Shown: piece after piece, positions 11,261-22,200 of the stretch
Position numbering within the stretch: the stretch's first letter is position 1
Layout: each line of letters starts with the position of its first letter
NCBI GenBank assembly: GCA_016630955.3
Contig: CM049991.1
Location: 186,001-250,000 of the forward strand
Length of the DNA stretch: 64,000 nt
Direction: 5' to 3'
From: Didymella arachidicola
Lineage: Eukaryota; Ascomycota; Dothideomycetes; Pleosporales; Didymellaceae
Translations under genes and position numbers: made by a program
The notes under the pieces: generated by a model
What the model saw: only the letters and a program-made list of their open reading frames with translations
Databases searched by the model: none
Told to the model about the DNA's origin: nothing

Positions 11261-12805
11261 CTACCCCTGGATCACCCTCTGCAAGCCCTGAGCAGCTAGG
11301 CAGATCCCACGCAACACGCCCTTCTCCATCCTCTTCACGCCCCCATTCCCTGCAAACAACATCGCAGATCCCGCCACTGCAGCAAGCCCCAGCCCAACAA
11401 CACCGTTCAAAATCCTCGCCTGCTGCTGGCTCCTTGCAAACACCTCCGAATACCGCATGTTGCTAAATGTGACCCTGCTATACTGCGTCGCCCACCCGAG
11501 ACGCGGAGCATATACATACAAGCTCTCCTCGACCCATTTTCTCAGCAAGTACAGCGGACTCTTCACATCCGATGCCATCTCGCGATAATTTCCGAGGGCG
11601 AGGTCGTTGATCGTCTGCGCGTCTGGCGTGCGCTGCTTGGTGTATTCGGCCAACGCCATGGCGCGGTCGTGCGGGTGCGCATCCAGGAATTCGAAGAGCA
11701 CGCGCACGTCTTCCAGTCCGGCGTTCATGCCTTGCCCGTAGAAGGGAACCATAGCGTGGGCGGCATCGCCGACGATGATGCCGGAGGACTGGTAGTGGTA
11801 GGGTGTGCATTTTATCGAGATCAGGGGGAGGTGCTCGTTGTGGGAGAATTGATCTCGCAGGGCGGATTCGGTAATGAGGTCGGGGACGACGGCGGGGAAG
11901 TTCTTGTTGAAGTATTCGATGACTTTTCCGGATGCTTCGAGGGCTTCGAAGCCTTCTTTTGACATGAAAAGGGTCGCAGTGAAGGATTTGTCTGTGTTGG
12001 GGATCGCGATGAACATTGACTCGTCGGCGGGCCAGATGTGCAGGTAGTTTGGTGGAATGCGGAAATCGCCTTCGGGCGAGGCGGGGACGCCGAATTGGCA
12101 CCATAGCTTGTCGATATATTCTTGCTGGTAGGTCATGGGCACGACTTTCATCAGATGGTTCCGGACTGCTGAGTGTGCTCCATCGGCGCCGACCAGCAGA
12201 TCGAAGGTCAGCTTGAACTCGGGGCCTTGTGTTAACAGATCCTTTTTGTCCGAGCGGTCTTCAAACCACGCTGAATTCGCCTTGAAGTCCACTCCAATCA
12301 GCTTGTGCTTGAAGAAGAACTTGACATTCGGCATGTCATACAGATGGTCGATTAGAGCTCTGTTTAGCACCGTTCGGTCCATGGCCAGCAGATCCTGCTC
12401 TCGATCAGCAAGAGATATGATTGACGTTCATGAAAATCTTACACGACCGTGTGCGTCATACTGCTGTGCCTCACGCACATACTCTCCATTCTTCTTGACA
12501 TGAATCATGCGACCGTGCATGGGCACAGCGTTTGCGAGGACTGCATCTGCAAGATCTGACAGCCCGGTTTGGCGCAGGGAGTTGATACCGCGCTCAGAGA
12601 GAGCCAAATTGATGGATTTGGTGTTGTTTGGTTCTGTCGAAGGATCCCGGATGTCTGTACGGACGAGGTTAGTGGGTGCCAGTACCTCTGACTACTCAGA
12701 CAAACCAGGTCTCAGTTCATAAATTTCCACATTGTGTCCGCGGACAGCGGCATAGAGAGCAGCGAGGGCGCCGACGGGTCCTGCGCCAACCACCACAGTC
12801 TTCAT
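11261..12805 (-). CDS. BNA4: Kynurenine 3-monooxygenase (BNA4)
   Basis: FAD/NADPH enzyme that hydroxylates L-kynurenine to 3-hydroxykynurenine in the kynurenine route from tryptophan to NAD+; in fungi and animals it sits on the outer mitochondrial membrane. Exons 12805-12706, 12654-12443, 12394-11261; 481 aa. Introns 12705-12655 (CACTAAC branch) and 12442-12395 are GT-AG. Seen: N-terminal dinucleotide fold MKTVVVGAGPVGALAAL; substrate segment LALSERG; LLVGADGAHSAVR; the late FAD motif GIIVGDAAHAMVPFYGQGMN; and a hydrophobic C-terminal stretch (NGVVGLGLAAVAGSAMLF) that fits the membrane anchor. Length is normal for the family. It diverges from MAP1. Confidence 0.96.
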
Positions 12806-13324
12806 GGCGAATGTTGGGTGCTGGAAATTTGCTGGTCGTGTGAGTCTTCAGTTGGCTGGATGGGCGGGTGGGCGAACAGTAGTCGGCGTAATGGAAATTG
12901 TAAGAGATCTATATTCAGGTGAACATTGTCGTTATTATGTTACTACGACTGAATGCTGCAATGCTGCAGATATACACAGAGAAGGCAAGAGGAAGATTGG
13001 AAATTCTGGCGGCGACCTGCCCATGCAAGTATCATCTTCCGGCCGCGGTGGGTTAGAGCATGTCCCAGGTTTGACACAGGCAGTTAGTCAGCGTCGAGAT
13101 CGGCAGGTGCCATAGCTAGACCCTGGTCGATTCGCGAATGATGGGAGTCCGTGCCCGAATTCTGAACGCCGTACGCCGTCGTCAGTGTACGGAGTCCAAA
13201 AGTTTTGTGCTCTTGTTGTCTGCGTTCTTGGGGTGTGCTATATATTTCCTTGCGCCTTCGAGTTACGACAATAATACATGCACCTACTATACTAAATATT
13301 TGCCTCGTCAAAACCCGCACAAAC
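12806..13324. promoter_or_regulatory. Shared divergent promoter region, BNA4 / MAP1
   Basis: 519 bp between the two start codons, which point away from each other. It must hold both promoters. No specific operator could be assigned. Confidence 0.5.
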
Positions 13325-14679
13325 ATGGCCGCCGACGCCCCGCGCAAGTGCAGCGGCGCAGACTGCGACAACGACGCGGGCTCGCTGCAATGTCCGAACT
13401 GCCAGAAGTTGGGTAAGGAGAGCTATTTTTGCTCGCAAGACTGCTTCAAGCGCAACTGGGTATGACATCGCAGTGCGTTCTTGCTTGCAACAAGGCTCTG
13501 ACACGATCCCAGGCCGAGCACAAGAAACAGCACAAGTCGCAGAACGGTATTCTCTCCAATATCTTCACGCCCAAAGTAGTTTCTAAACCGGATCCAGCGA
13601 CCGGGCACTTCAACCCATTCCCCACCTTCCCCTACACCGGCACTCTGCGACCCGTATACCCTCTCTCGCCGAAGCGTGAGGTAAAGAAGGGCATCAAGCT
13701 CCCGGACTACTCGAAGGACGGCATCCCGCGCTCGGAGCAGGTCTTTGTGAACAGGAACAAGATTGCCATTCTCACCAAAGAAGAGCAGGATGGCATGCGG
13801 AAGGTGTGCCGGCTGGCGCGTGAGGTTCTGGATATTGCGGCTGCAGCGGCGAAGCCTGGTGTAACAACCGACTACATCGACGAGATCGTCCACAATGCCT
13901 GCATGGAGCGCGACGTAAGGGATGCTACTCCGCGCACAAGCACCTCTGGCTAACATCGAACAGTCGTATCCCTCGCCCCTCAACTACTGCCATTTCCCCA
14001 AGTCGGTATGCACATCGGTTAACGAAGTTATCTGCCACGGCATTCCCGATCAGCGTGTCCTCAAGGACGGCGATATTCTCAACATTGACGTTACGTTGTA
14101 CCACGGCGGCTTCCACGGAGACCTGAACGAGACGTACTACATTGGCGACAAGGCACTGGCAAATCCAGATGCAGTGCGCGTTACAGAGACCGCACGTGAG
14201 TGTCTAGACCAGGCGATCGAGCTCGTCAAGCCAGGCACGCTGTTCCGTGAGTACGGCAATGTTATCGAGAAGCATGCCAAGAGCCAGAACTGCGGTGTCA
14301 TCAGGACGTACTGTGGCCACGGCATCAACCAGCTTTTCCACTGCGCTCCTAATGTGCCCCACTACGCGAAGAACAAGGCTATTGGGCAAGCGAAGCCCGG
14401 CATGTGCTTCACGATTGAGCCCATGATCAGCATTGGATCATACAAGGACAAGACCTGGCCGGATGACTGGACTAGCGCCACTCAAGACGGTTCCTTGACT
14501 GCTCAGTTCGGTGAGTTATTCTCAATTCGCTGCCTACGTGTGCTAACACTGATACAGAACACACTCTGCTTGTCACTGAAGATGGCGTTGAAATATTGAC
14601 CGCAAGACTGCCCAACTCTCCCGGAGGACCTGTCCCAAGGGTAACTCCTGCGAACGGTGAAGCCACTGCAGCAGCATGA
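13325..14679 (+). CDS. MAP1: Methionine aminopeptidase 1
   Basis: Removes the initiator methionine from nascent proteins on the ribosome. Four exons: 13325-13459, 13513-13914, 13964-14510, 14558-14679; 401 aa; all introns 47-53 bp, GT-AG. The N-terminus has the eukaryotic type-1 zinc finger (Cys pairs in CSGADC, CPNC, and FCSQDCF, residues 9-40) used for ribosome association. The peptidase domain carries the five metal ligands: Asp in NIDVTLYH, Asp in GFHGDLNE, His in YCGHGI, Glu in FTIEPM and Glu in VTEDGVEI. The substrate His is in ICHGIPD. The last ligand lies in the short fourth exon, so the final intron must be spliced for activity. Family length is about 390-400 aa. Confidence 0.97.
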
Positions 14680-15536
14680 TGGAATGGCTAGCAGCCTGCT
14701 TAGCGGGTTCATTTCCAACAATACCAAGTGTCGCTTAGCGAATGCTTGTAGAAGGACACGGTGGCTTGGGCACACGAGGAAGAATGAGGCTCGAATCAGG
14801 CTCAAATCTGCCTTCGGCGGCGGCGACGAGCTTATGATAGCAAACGCGCTGGCAGTCGTCAAACCAAATGCTCTGTCCCAAGTACCGGAGGAGGCGGATA
14901 CATGCCAGGGCACAACAAGCCCTTACAATATGGCTATTCAGCTCAGTAAGAGTAGACAGAAATCCATCATGTCAATCTGCTACAGCCCTTTGAAGTACGC
15001 CCACAGCTGCATTCTTGCGATCTTTGCTTGTCGATCTAACAAAGTCAATTTCATCTGAAGGCAAGACTTTCTCAAGGCTTCGCCATGCATCGTGACTTTC
15101 ACATGAGCGCCCGCCTGGTTTGGGGTTGGCTCGCCGCTAGAGACGCACAGCGGTGTAAGCGAGCACGCCTTGACCTCAACCCGGGCATGGCAAGAGCACC
15201 TGTTCTGCCAACGTCATCTAGAGACTATCGCTGCCTGCTTGCTGACAGCTTGACTACCTCCAATAGACACTCTCTGCGTCTCGTTGCGTCCGAAACCTCA
15301 AATTGACAGCTGTTGCGTGCTACGTCATCTCGACCTCCAGCTTTCCCACCACCCCACCCGCGCACGAGCCTAGCTCACCGCGTCTAGCCCGCAAGCAAAC
15401 ACACGACCGCATCCGCTCCACAACCGCACACCTCACTCGCAATCGCACCGCTACGTAACCCTCAGGCTGTACCGCCAGCTCCTATCGAACCCTATCTTAC
15501 CGATCCTTGTGCCACGCAGCACACGAAGCCCTCACA
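14680..15536. other. Intergenic: MAP1 3' flank and ERV14 promoter
   Basis: 857 bp between two plus-strand genes. The last 200 bp before ERV14 are C-rich and purine-poor on the plus strand, as is common in fungal leaders. No coding frame with support. Confidence 0.45.
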
Positions 15537-16160
15537 ATGACTGGCGAAGCATGGTTGTACCTTCTGGCGGTGTTGATAAACGCCGTCAACCTGTTCCTGC
15601 AGGTCTTCTTCACCATTATGTACAGCGATCTGGAATGGTGAGTGCATCCTATCCTCCTGGCGTCGCAGATCGCCACAGCTTCATAAAGCTTGCGCTTCGC
15701 CAGACGCGCCGAGGAGCGAGCACATGCTAATTTTGCGCCAGTGACTACATCAACCCCATCGACCTCTGCAACCGCCTGAACACCTACATCATCCCCGAGG
15801 CCGCCGTTCACGCTTTCCTGACCTTCCTGTTCCTTATCAATGGTTACTGGGTCGCGCTTATACTCAACCTGCCCCTTCTGGCTTGGAACGGAAAGAAGTA
15901 TGTGGCTCCATTTTGGTGTGAAGCGTGACGGGCTAACAGAGACAGGATCTTCGAGAAGAACCACTTGCTCGACGCAACAGAGATCTTCAGGAAGCTGAAC
16001 GTTCATAAGAAGGTGCGCTTCGAACAGCCTCAAATTATGCTAGATGTAATGTGCTGATTATCACCAGGAATCGTTCATTAAGCTCGGTTTCCACCTGCTG
16101 ATGTTCTTCTTCTACCTCTACAGCATGATCGTTGCTCTCATCCGCGACGAGACCCACTAA
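15537..16160 (+). CDS. ERV14: ERV14/cornichon-family COPII cargo receptor
   Basis: ER membrane protein that loads many transmembrane cargoes into COPII vesicles. Four exons: 15537-15637, 15742-15897, 15946-16012, 16068-16160; 138 aa, the usual length. Three hydrophobic segments: LLAVLINAVNLFLQVFF, FLTFLFLINGYWVALIL, and LLMFFFYLYSMIVAL. The family signature SDLECDYINPIDLCNRLN spans the first splice junction, and IFRKLNVHKKES contains the IFRTL-like COPII-binding site. The ATG begins MTGEAWLYLL, as in other fungal homologues. The first intron (104 bp) is about twice the length of the others. Confidence 0.96.
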
Positions 16161-16579
16161 GTGCGCAATCCCATTGCAGCAACGTGGCTTTCAAGAAAGC
16201 AGCCTTCACGCATCGTGATGGCTGGACACTTGGGGCTTTAGAGAGGAGTCGGTCAAAGCCGATAACTGTGGGCGCGAATACACAGCGCAAGAAGGCAGGG
16301 GATGCAGCAGCTTCAGGTGTCTGAAGCATGCATGTGGAATGTAGAAATGATTGAGGATACCAATAAGACGGCGGGCGGTACTGACGATCGTTGCATCGAA
16401 CGAATTATGTTCTTATGGGCTATGATAGCGTTTCTGCAAGCCTTTCTGTATATGAATTACAATTGCGCGCCTCGAGCGTCGTCAACGTACATCTATTTCC
16501 ATCCATCTCGTAAGACCTGGTCCACTACTGACTAGTATGTCCACAGTCCTAGTAGCTCCCACTTTTACATTGCCTCCCT
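16161..16579. other. Convergent 3' intergenic region
   Basis: 419 bp between the stop codons of ERV14 (plus) and the TRAX gene (minus); expected to carry both terminators. No gene-like content. Confidence 0.45.
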
Positions 16580-17545
16580 TCAGTAGCTTTCGACCTCCGC
16601 CCTTCGATCATTACTGTTCACATCCGGCATCCATCCCTTCGGTCTCTCGCTCCCCCGCACCGTAAGCCCGTACAGCGCCTTCTCCACCTTGTCCACACAC
16701 TCCCTCAGCACAGGCATCTTCTTCGTCTCCAGCTCGCTGACCCACTTGGGCCCGTACGGCGCTTCGAACATCTCGAGCTGCGTGCGTATTGCTCGCAGAT
16801 CATCCAGTACCGTCCTTGGCTGGCTCGAGGGCGCTGTTGAGGGCGCCGTTGCTGGCGCACTGTCAATATCCATCTGATCATCTCCAGCAGGCGATTTCGA
16901 CACCGGCGTAGCCTTCGCGCGGCCAGCGGGCAGCTTGCCGTTTGTCGCCATTGACGTAACGCTGAACCGCATGAGTTCGCCTGTCATGTCGCAGATGCCC
17001 AGGATATAGTCTTCGGGCGTTAGCGGGACAACTGGAGAGCTCCTCGCCGAGACCTCCATTTCTTTGCCTTCCTCGGTCTTCTCTTTGGCTTCGCCTTCGA
17101 CTTTCGGTTGACTCAATTCCCTAATCTTCTCCTTGGCCTCCTCATACGAAATCAAGCTTTGTCGCTCCAGATAATACTGAAACGACAGCGCCTCGATAAA
17201 CTCCTGATTCCCACCCGTAATCTGCGGGTACCGATGCGCATTCAGCGCCTGCAGATCCGCAGCGATGCTCGCGTACCGCTCGGCGATGGTGTCCCAGTAC
17301 TGCGCATTGGCTTTGTGGACGAAAGGCGGGAGCGGCTGTCCCACACCGCGGACGCGCTGCAGAGTGAATATGATTTTCTTGCTCGACGCGGTGATGTCGC
17401 GGGACGCTTTTATGATGCGCTCTCGCCGGTCGTGGTGCGAATCAAGCTCTGCGCGGAAACCCTCGAACATGGCAATCAACGGGCCTGTGGGCGTGGTGCC
17501 GGAGTCCGCCATGGTATCGTCTCTTTTGCGTTTGTTTTGGTTCAT
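16580..17545 (-). CDS. Translin-associated factor X (TRAX)-like protein, 321 aa
   Basis: Member of the translin superfamily. With translin, TRAX forms C3PO, an endoribonuclease acting on small RNAs and tRNA fragments. Single exon. The start is taken as MNQNKRKRDD (basic NLS-like). Seen: FRAELDSHHDRRERIIKAS near residue 30; GGNQEFIEALSFQYYL, where the two Glu of EFIE match catalytic acids of TRAX; DYILGICDMTGELMR, where Asp and Glu of DMTGE match the other two; and the C-terminal KALYGLTVRGSERPKGW typical of TRAX rather than translin. A fungal insertion of Glu/Lys-rich and Pro/Ala/Ser-rich sequence separates the halves. All four acids being present suggests an active nuclease subunit. The gene diverges from GPI14. 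Confidence 0.9.
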   Translation of the reverse strand: MNQNKRKRDDTMADSGTTPTGPLIAMFEGFRAELDSHHDRRERIIKASRDITASSKKIIFTLQRVRGVGQPLPPFVHKANAQYWDTIAERYASIAADLQALNAHRYPQITGGNQEFIEALSFQYYLERQSLISYEEAKEKIRELSQPKVEGEAKEKTEEGKEMEVSARSSPVVPLTPEDYILGICDMTGELMRFSVTSMATNGKLPAGRAKATPVSKSPAGDDQMDIDSAPATAPSTAPSSQPRTVLDDLRAIRTQLEMFEAPYGPKWVSELETKKMPVLRECVDKVEKALYGLTVRGSERPKGWMPDVNSNDRRAEVESY

Positions 17546-17785
17546 TGGAAACCGTAGGATCTGTCGACGCGAATTGGAGGGTATGACGACAATGTGCAAA
17601 CGGTGCAGCGCGAGAGCACGTGTGGACTAGCTCGTTTGGGAATGGGTGTTCGGCTGGTTGCTTCTACATGCGCTGCTGCATCCATTCGACATCTCTTTGC
17701 AATTGACTTGATTTGGCATCAGCATAGCGTTCCGTTTCTGTGCATTCAATTGTTGTTTCGCGGCGGCGGCGGCACCTCCATCACA
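17546..17785. promoter_or_regulatory. Compact divergent promoter, TRAX / GPI14
   Basis: Only 240 bp separate the two start codons, so the promoters must overlap. A GGC-rich stretch (17760-17773) precedes the GPI14 start. Confidence 0.5.
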
Positions 17786-19115
17786 ATGGCGCTGTCAGGT
17801 TTCTTCTCAAGTCCCCTATTAGTCTTCACCACTGCGTCTCTCCTGCGCGTAGCATTCCTCCTCTACGGACTCTGGCAAGATCTAAACACCCCAATAAAGT
17901 ACACAGACATCGATTACTTCGTCTTCACCGATGCAGCGCGGTTTATCGCCCAAGGTCAGTCCCCTTATGTCCGCGACACCTACAGATACACGCCCCTGCT
18001 CGCCTGGATGCTGTATCCGACCACCTGGCCCGGCACCTTCTGGTTCAATTCAGGCAAGCTGCTATTTGCTGTCGGCGATGTTGTAGCAGGATGGATGATG
18101 TACCGGATTTTGAGAGAGTCTAGAGCGATGGGGAAAGAGAGGGCTTTGAGGTATGCGAGTATTTGGTTGTTGAATCCGATGGTCGCAACTATCAGCACGA
18201 GAGGGAGTTCTGAGGGCTTACTGGGTGTGTTTGTGACTGCGCTGCTTTGGGCGGTGCTGAAGCGGAGGATAGTGGCTGCGGGCATGCTGCTGGGGTTCGC
18301 GGTGCATTTCAAGATCTACCCGTTCATCTACGCCGCGTCGATTGTGTGGTGGCTCGATTCGCCTCAGATCGGACGAGGTGCAGTGTACAAATCCGAAGCA
18401 TCAGTGGTCGACCAGCTGCGCGCCTTCATCACCCCTCAGCGCATTACCCTCGCCGTGACAAGCATCGTCACATTCGCGTTGCTCAATGCGGCCATGTATC
18501 AGATGTACGGCATGCCGTTCCTTGAGCACAGCTACTTCTACCACCTGACGCGGATCGACCATCGCCACAACTTCTCGCCCTACAACACCCTGCTGTACCT
18601 CAACTCCTCGCCGGGCGGCACTGGCAGCACGTTCGAGCTCGAGCGCCTAGCCTTCCTCCCGCAGCTGCTCCTCAGCGCGGTTCTGATTCCTCTGGCCCTC
18701 GCTAAGAAAGATCTGCCATCTACGATGCTAGCGCAGACGTTTGCATTCGTGGCGTTCAACAAGGTCTGCACAAGCCAGGTAAGTTTCGCAATCAAGGCCC
18801 TGTTTCAATTTACTGATTCGCTTGCAGTATTTCTTGTGGTACATGATGTTTCTCCCGTACTACTTGCCTGACTCCGTCCTCCTCCGATCCCCCTCTGTCG
18901 GCGTCACGGCGCTGGCGGCTTGGATCGTGGGCCAGGCGGCGTGGCTGCAGCAAGGGTTCCAGCTCGAGTTCAACGGGCACTCGACGTTTGTGCCTGGGCT
19001 ATGGATGGCGAGTGTCGTGTTCTTTATCGCGAACGTGGGGATCCTGGGGGTTGTGACCCACGACACAAGGACGCGACGGGATTTGGGGTCACCAGCCAAA
19101 AAGCGCCAACAGTAA
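17786..19115 (+). CDS. GPI14: GPI mannosyltransferase 1 (PIG-M/GPI14)
   Basis: ER enzyme (GT50) that adds the first alpha-1,4 mannose to the GPI anchor precursor using dolichol-phosphate mannose. Exons 17786-18778 and 18828-19115; 426 aa. Polytopic: hydrophobic segments from LLVFTTASLLRVAFLLYG through VVFFIANVGILGVV. The family's luminal DXD motif is seen as TDIDYFVFTDAA (residues about 37-48), followed by SPYVRDTYRYTPLLAW, WLLNPMVATISTRGSSEGL, GFAVHFKIYPFIYA and HNFSPYNTLLYL. Translation from an upstream in-frame ATG inside the leader is possible, but family alignment favours MALSGFF. The gene converges on STE6 with 90 bp between stops. Confidence 0.95.
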
Positions 19116-19205
19116 CGTATCAGCAAGACGATAACAGATTACGAGTACAGCGAACTCCTGAACGCCAGCCCACAAGCCTAGTAACACAGATCCATGAAGC
19201 TTGAC

Positions 19206-22200
19206 TTACTCAAGCGCCTCACCTCTCAGCATCCTCGCAAACGCCCCACCTCTCTTCCGTCTCAACTCTGCATACCCGCCCTCCTCGACCACTCGCCCGT
19301 TGTCCAGCATAACGACGTGACTCGCGACACTCATCATCTCGCGTGAATGCGTAATGATGATCACCGTCATCTGCTTCTTCCTCTCCTTCCCCTTCTTCCC
19401 CCTCCCTCTCGCTCTGAGCCATCCCGGACTCTTCACATCATCGTCAAGCTTATCACTCGACGCACTTGGACTGCTCTCATCCCCGTCCTTCACGGAAACC
19501 AACCGCGCAATAGTCTCCCTGATCATACCCGCCGCCACAACATCCAGCGCACTCGTCGCTTCATCCAGAATCAAGATGTCAGGCTCACGGATGAGCGCTC
19601 GCGCAATAGCAATACGCTGCGCCTGCCCACCGCTCAGCGCGGTCCCGCCAGCACCTACAAGCGTCGCATACCCCTGGGGCAAGCTGTCCACAAACTCAGC
19701 AACGCCCGCCGCAGCCGCAGCCCTCCGGATCCCCTCCAAGCTCGTCTGTGGACTCGACGGGCTGAGCGCGTACGCGATGTTCTGCGCGATCGTACCCGGG
19801 AACAGGACCGGTGTCTGGCTGACGAGCGCAATGCGGGCGCGCAGCGCGTGCGTGTCCAGACTCTTGATAGCGTGGCCGGCGATGCGTACGTCCTTCGTGC
19901 TTGACGAGAAGAGGGAGCCGAGACTCGGCGCGGTGGGGTAGAGTTTGAGCAGCAGCGCAGCGACGGTGGATTTCCCGCTTCCGCTCGCGCCGACGATGGC
20001 GGTGCACTCGCCGCTTGGGATGGCGAACGAGGCGTTGTGCAGGACCTGTACGCTCGGCCGAGTCGGGTATGTGAAGGACACGTCTTTGAAGACGATGTCG
20101 CCTGGGTAGGGGGAGGGTTTGAGCGTGCCGGTGTCTTCATGGGATGTTGTGGGCAGCCTAGCCAGGCGCAGCAGACGTGCGCTTGCGGCGCGCGAGATGT
20201 TGACTTGTGTCATGTACTGGCTCATCTTGCTTACGTCATTGATGGAGAGCATGAGGATCATGAAGGTTTCTGTGACGCGCAGCACGGTATGCGATTGCTG
20301 GCTGATGAGCCACGCGCCGAACCAGAAGAGCGCGATCGTGACGAAGAAGCCGGAGGAGTTGAGAAGGCCGAAGACGGAACCGGAGTAGATTGCGCGCTTG
20401 ACCCCGATATTGACGGCGGTGGTTGTGGCGTCTGAATACTTCTTGTGGAAGTGTGACTCCAGGTTTAGACAGCGTACTGTGCGGATGTTGACGAAGGTTT
20501 CGTGGAGTACCTGACCTACGTTATCGGCGGCTTCATTCGCTAGGTTCTCCCAATGGCTACTGATCAGGTTGTACGCGGTGGTGATGGCGTAGAGAATAGG
20601 CCCTGACGCAAGAGCAACCAGTGTTATTTTCCACGATATGGCCAAGCTCCAGATGACAGATATGACCAACACAAGGAACATGGCGACGAAGATGCCTATG
20701 AATCGTCCCGGGAGATTGCGAGCTTCTTCGGCGAAGTGGTCCAAGGTCTCGGCCAAGCGTTCGATGCTGTTCTCGTCCTTGTCGAAGAACTCGCGAGGCT
20801 GTGCCAGCATGCGCCTCATAGCCTCAGTCTTCAACGCTTGTGTCCACGACTGGGCAACGCAGTCGTACAGATAGAACATGACGTACTCAGCAAGACCATC
20901 TACAACGGCAAGGCCCAGAATGATTAGGATATACCGAAGCGCCGCTGCCTTGGTATCTTCGACAGCGTAAAATGTGGAGAGAAGCTGTGCGAACACCCAC
21001 GCGAAAACAGGCGTTGCGGCGGCGTGGACCAGTGTCGCCAGGGTGGCCACGCAGAGAGTAAGGCGTGATGCCCAATCGACGACCGGCCACACCGTCTTCA
21101 GAATATGAGTGATGGAGAGAGAATCTGCGGGAGGCGGCGGTATATTCGCAAGTCTCTCCGGACTCAGCTTGGAACGAAGCTGCTTCCGTCTCGATCGTTT
21201 TGCGAGCTGTGGGCGATACGGAGTCTGATCTACCGCGATTGACAGTCGTTTTGGATAAGCTAAGTGGCCTGACATTGGTCGTGACGACGCCCGAGAGAGT
21301 GGCCTCTCATAGTCTTTCTCCTTCATGGAGTATGTCCTGGGGATAGGGTCATTGAGGAGTGCTCGAGATGTGCGTGCGGTATTGAAAGTATTCATGACAG
21401 GCGACACTGGCGATACTGGAGACCTCGGTTCTGCAGGAGGCTTGAGCTGCGTATCGTCAATAAGAGGAAACACGTCTGCTTTCTCATGGGCAAAGCTCTC
21501 CTCATAACTTTCTCTTGATAGTCGCGTGTCTGTTTTCCTGATAGTGTTGGTGAGCTCTATGGACGGCAAAGGTGTGTCAGCTTGGAAAGATGACAACACG
21601 GATTGTCCGAACAAGACGGCCGACAACGGGCGTTTAGTAGGTGGGGCCACCCAAGAGTCGCGGTACAGCGACATAAGTTCATCTTCTTGACCCTCAACCA
21701 CATCTTCTTCCGAGTCGTATTTGTCGTCAGCGTCGACCTTCGCTTCAGATGACGCAAGGAATGACTGGAACATGCCTGTTTCCAGCTCCAAGTCTCTACG
21801 ATAGCCCTCTTGAACCACTTCCGACTTGTCCAGCAGGTAGACAAAGTCGTCTGGTTGAATCTGCGTGATGTCGTGTGTGATGATGACGGTCGTCTTACCC
21901 TGCCGCCATTCCCGTATACCATGAAGGACCATGGCTCGAGTGACGTAGTCGAGAGCACTGGTCGACTCGTCCAAGATCAACACCCGGCTGTCACGTATGC
22001 GAGCACGCGCCAGTGCCATCCTCTGTCGCTGTCCTCCGCTGAGAGAGCTCCCCCTGGCGCCTAGATGGGTCTCCAGGCCTGCAGGGAGACCGTCCACGAC
22101 AGACTCCAGCATCGCAAAGCTGATTACATTCCTGATGTCTTCTATCGTCATGTTCCCGTTCTGGTCGCCCAGAGTTATGTTGTTCCGAATAGTGTCGTCA

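Noticed and set aside
13922..14599. Start of a separate gene at the long plus-strand frame
   Set aside because: It is exon 3 of MAP1 read through its flanking introns; the catalytic domain needs the upstream exons.
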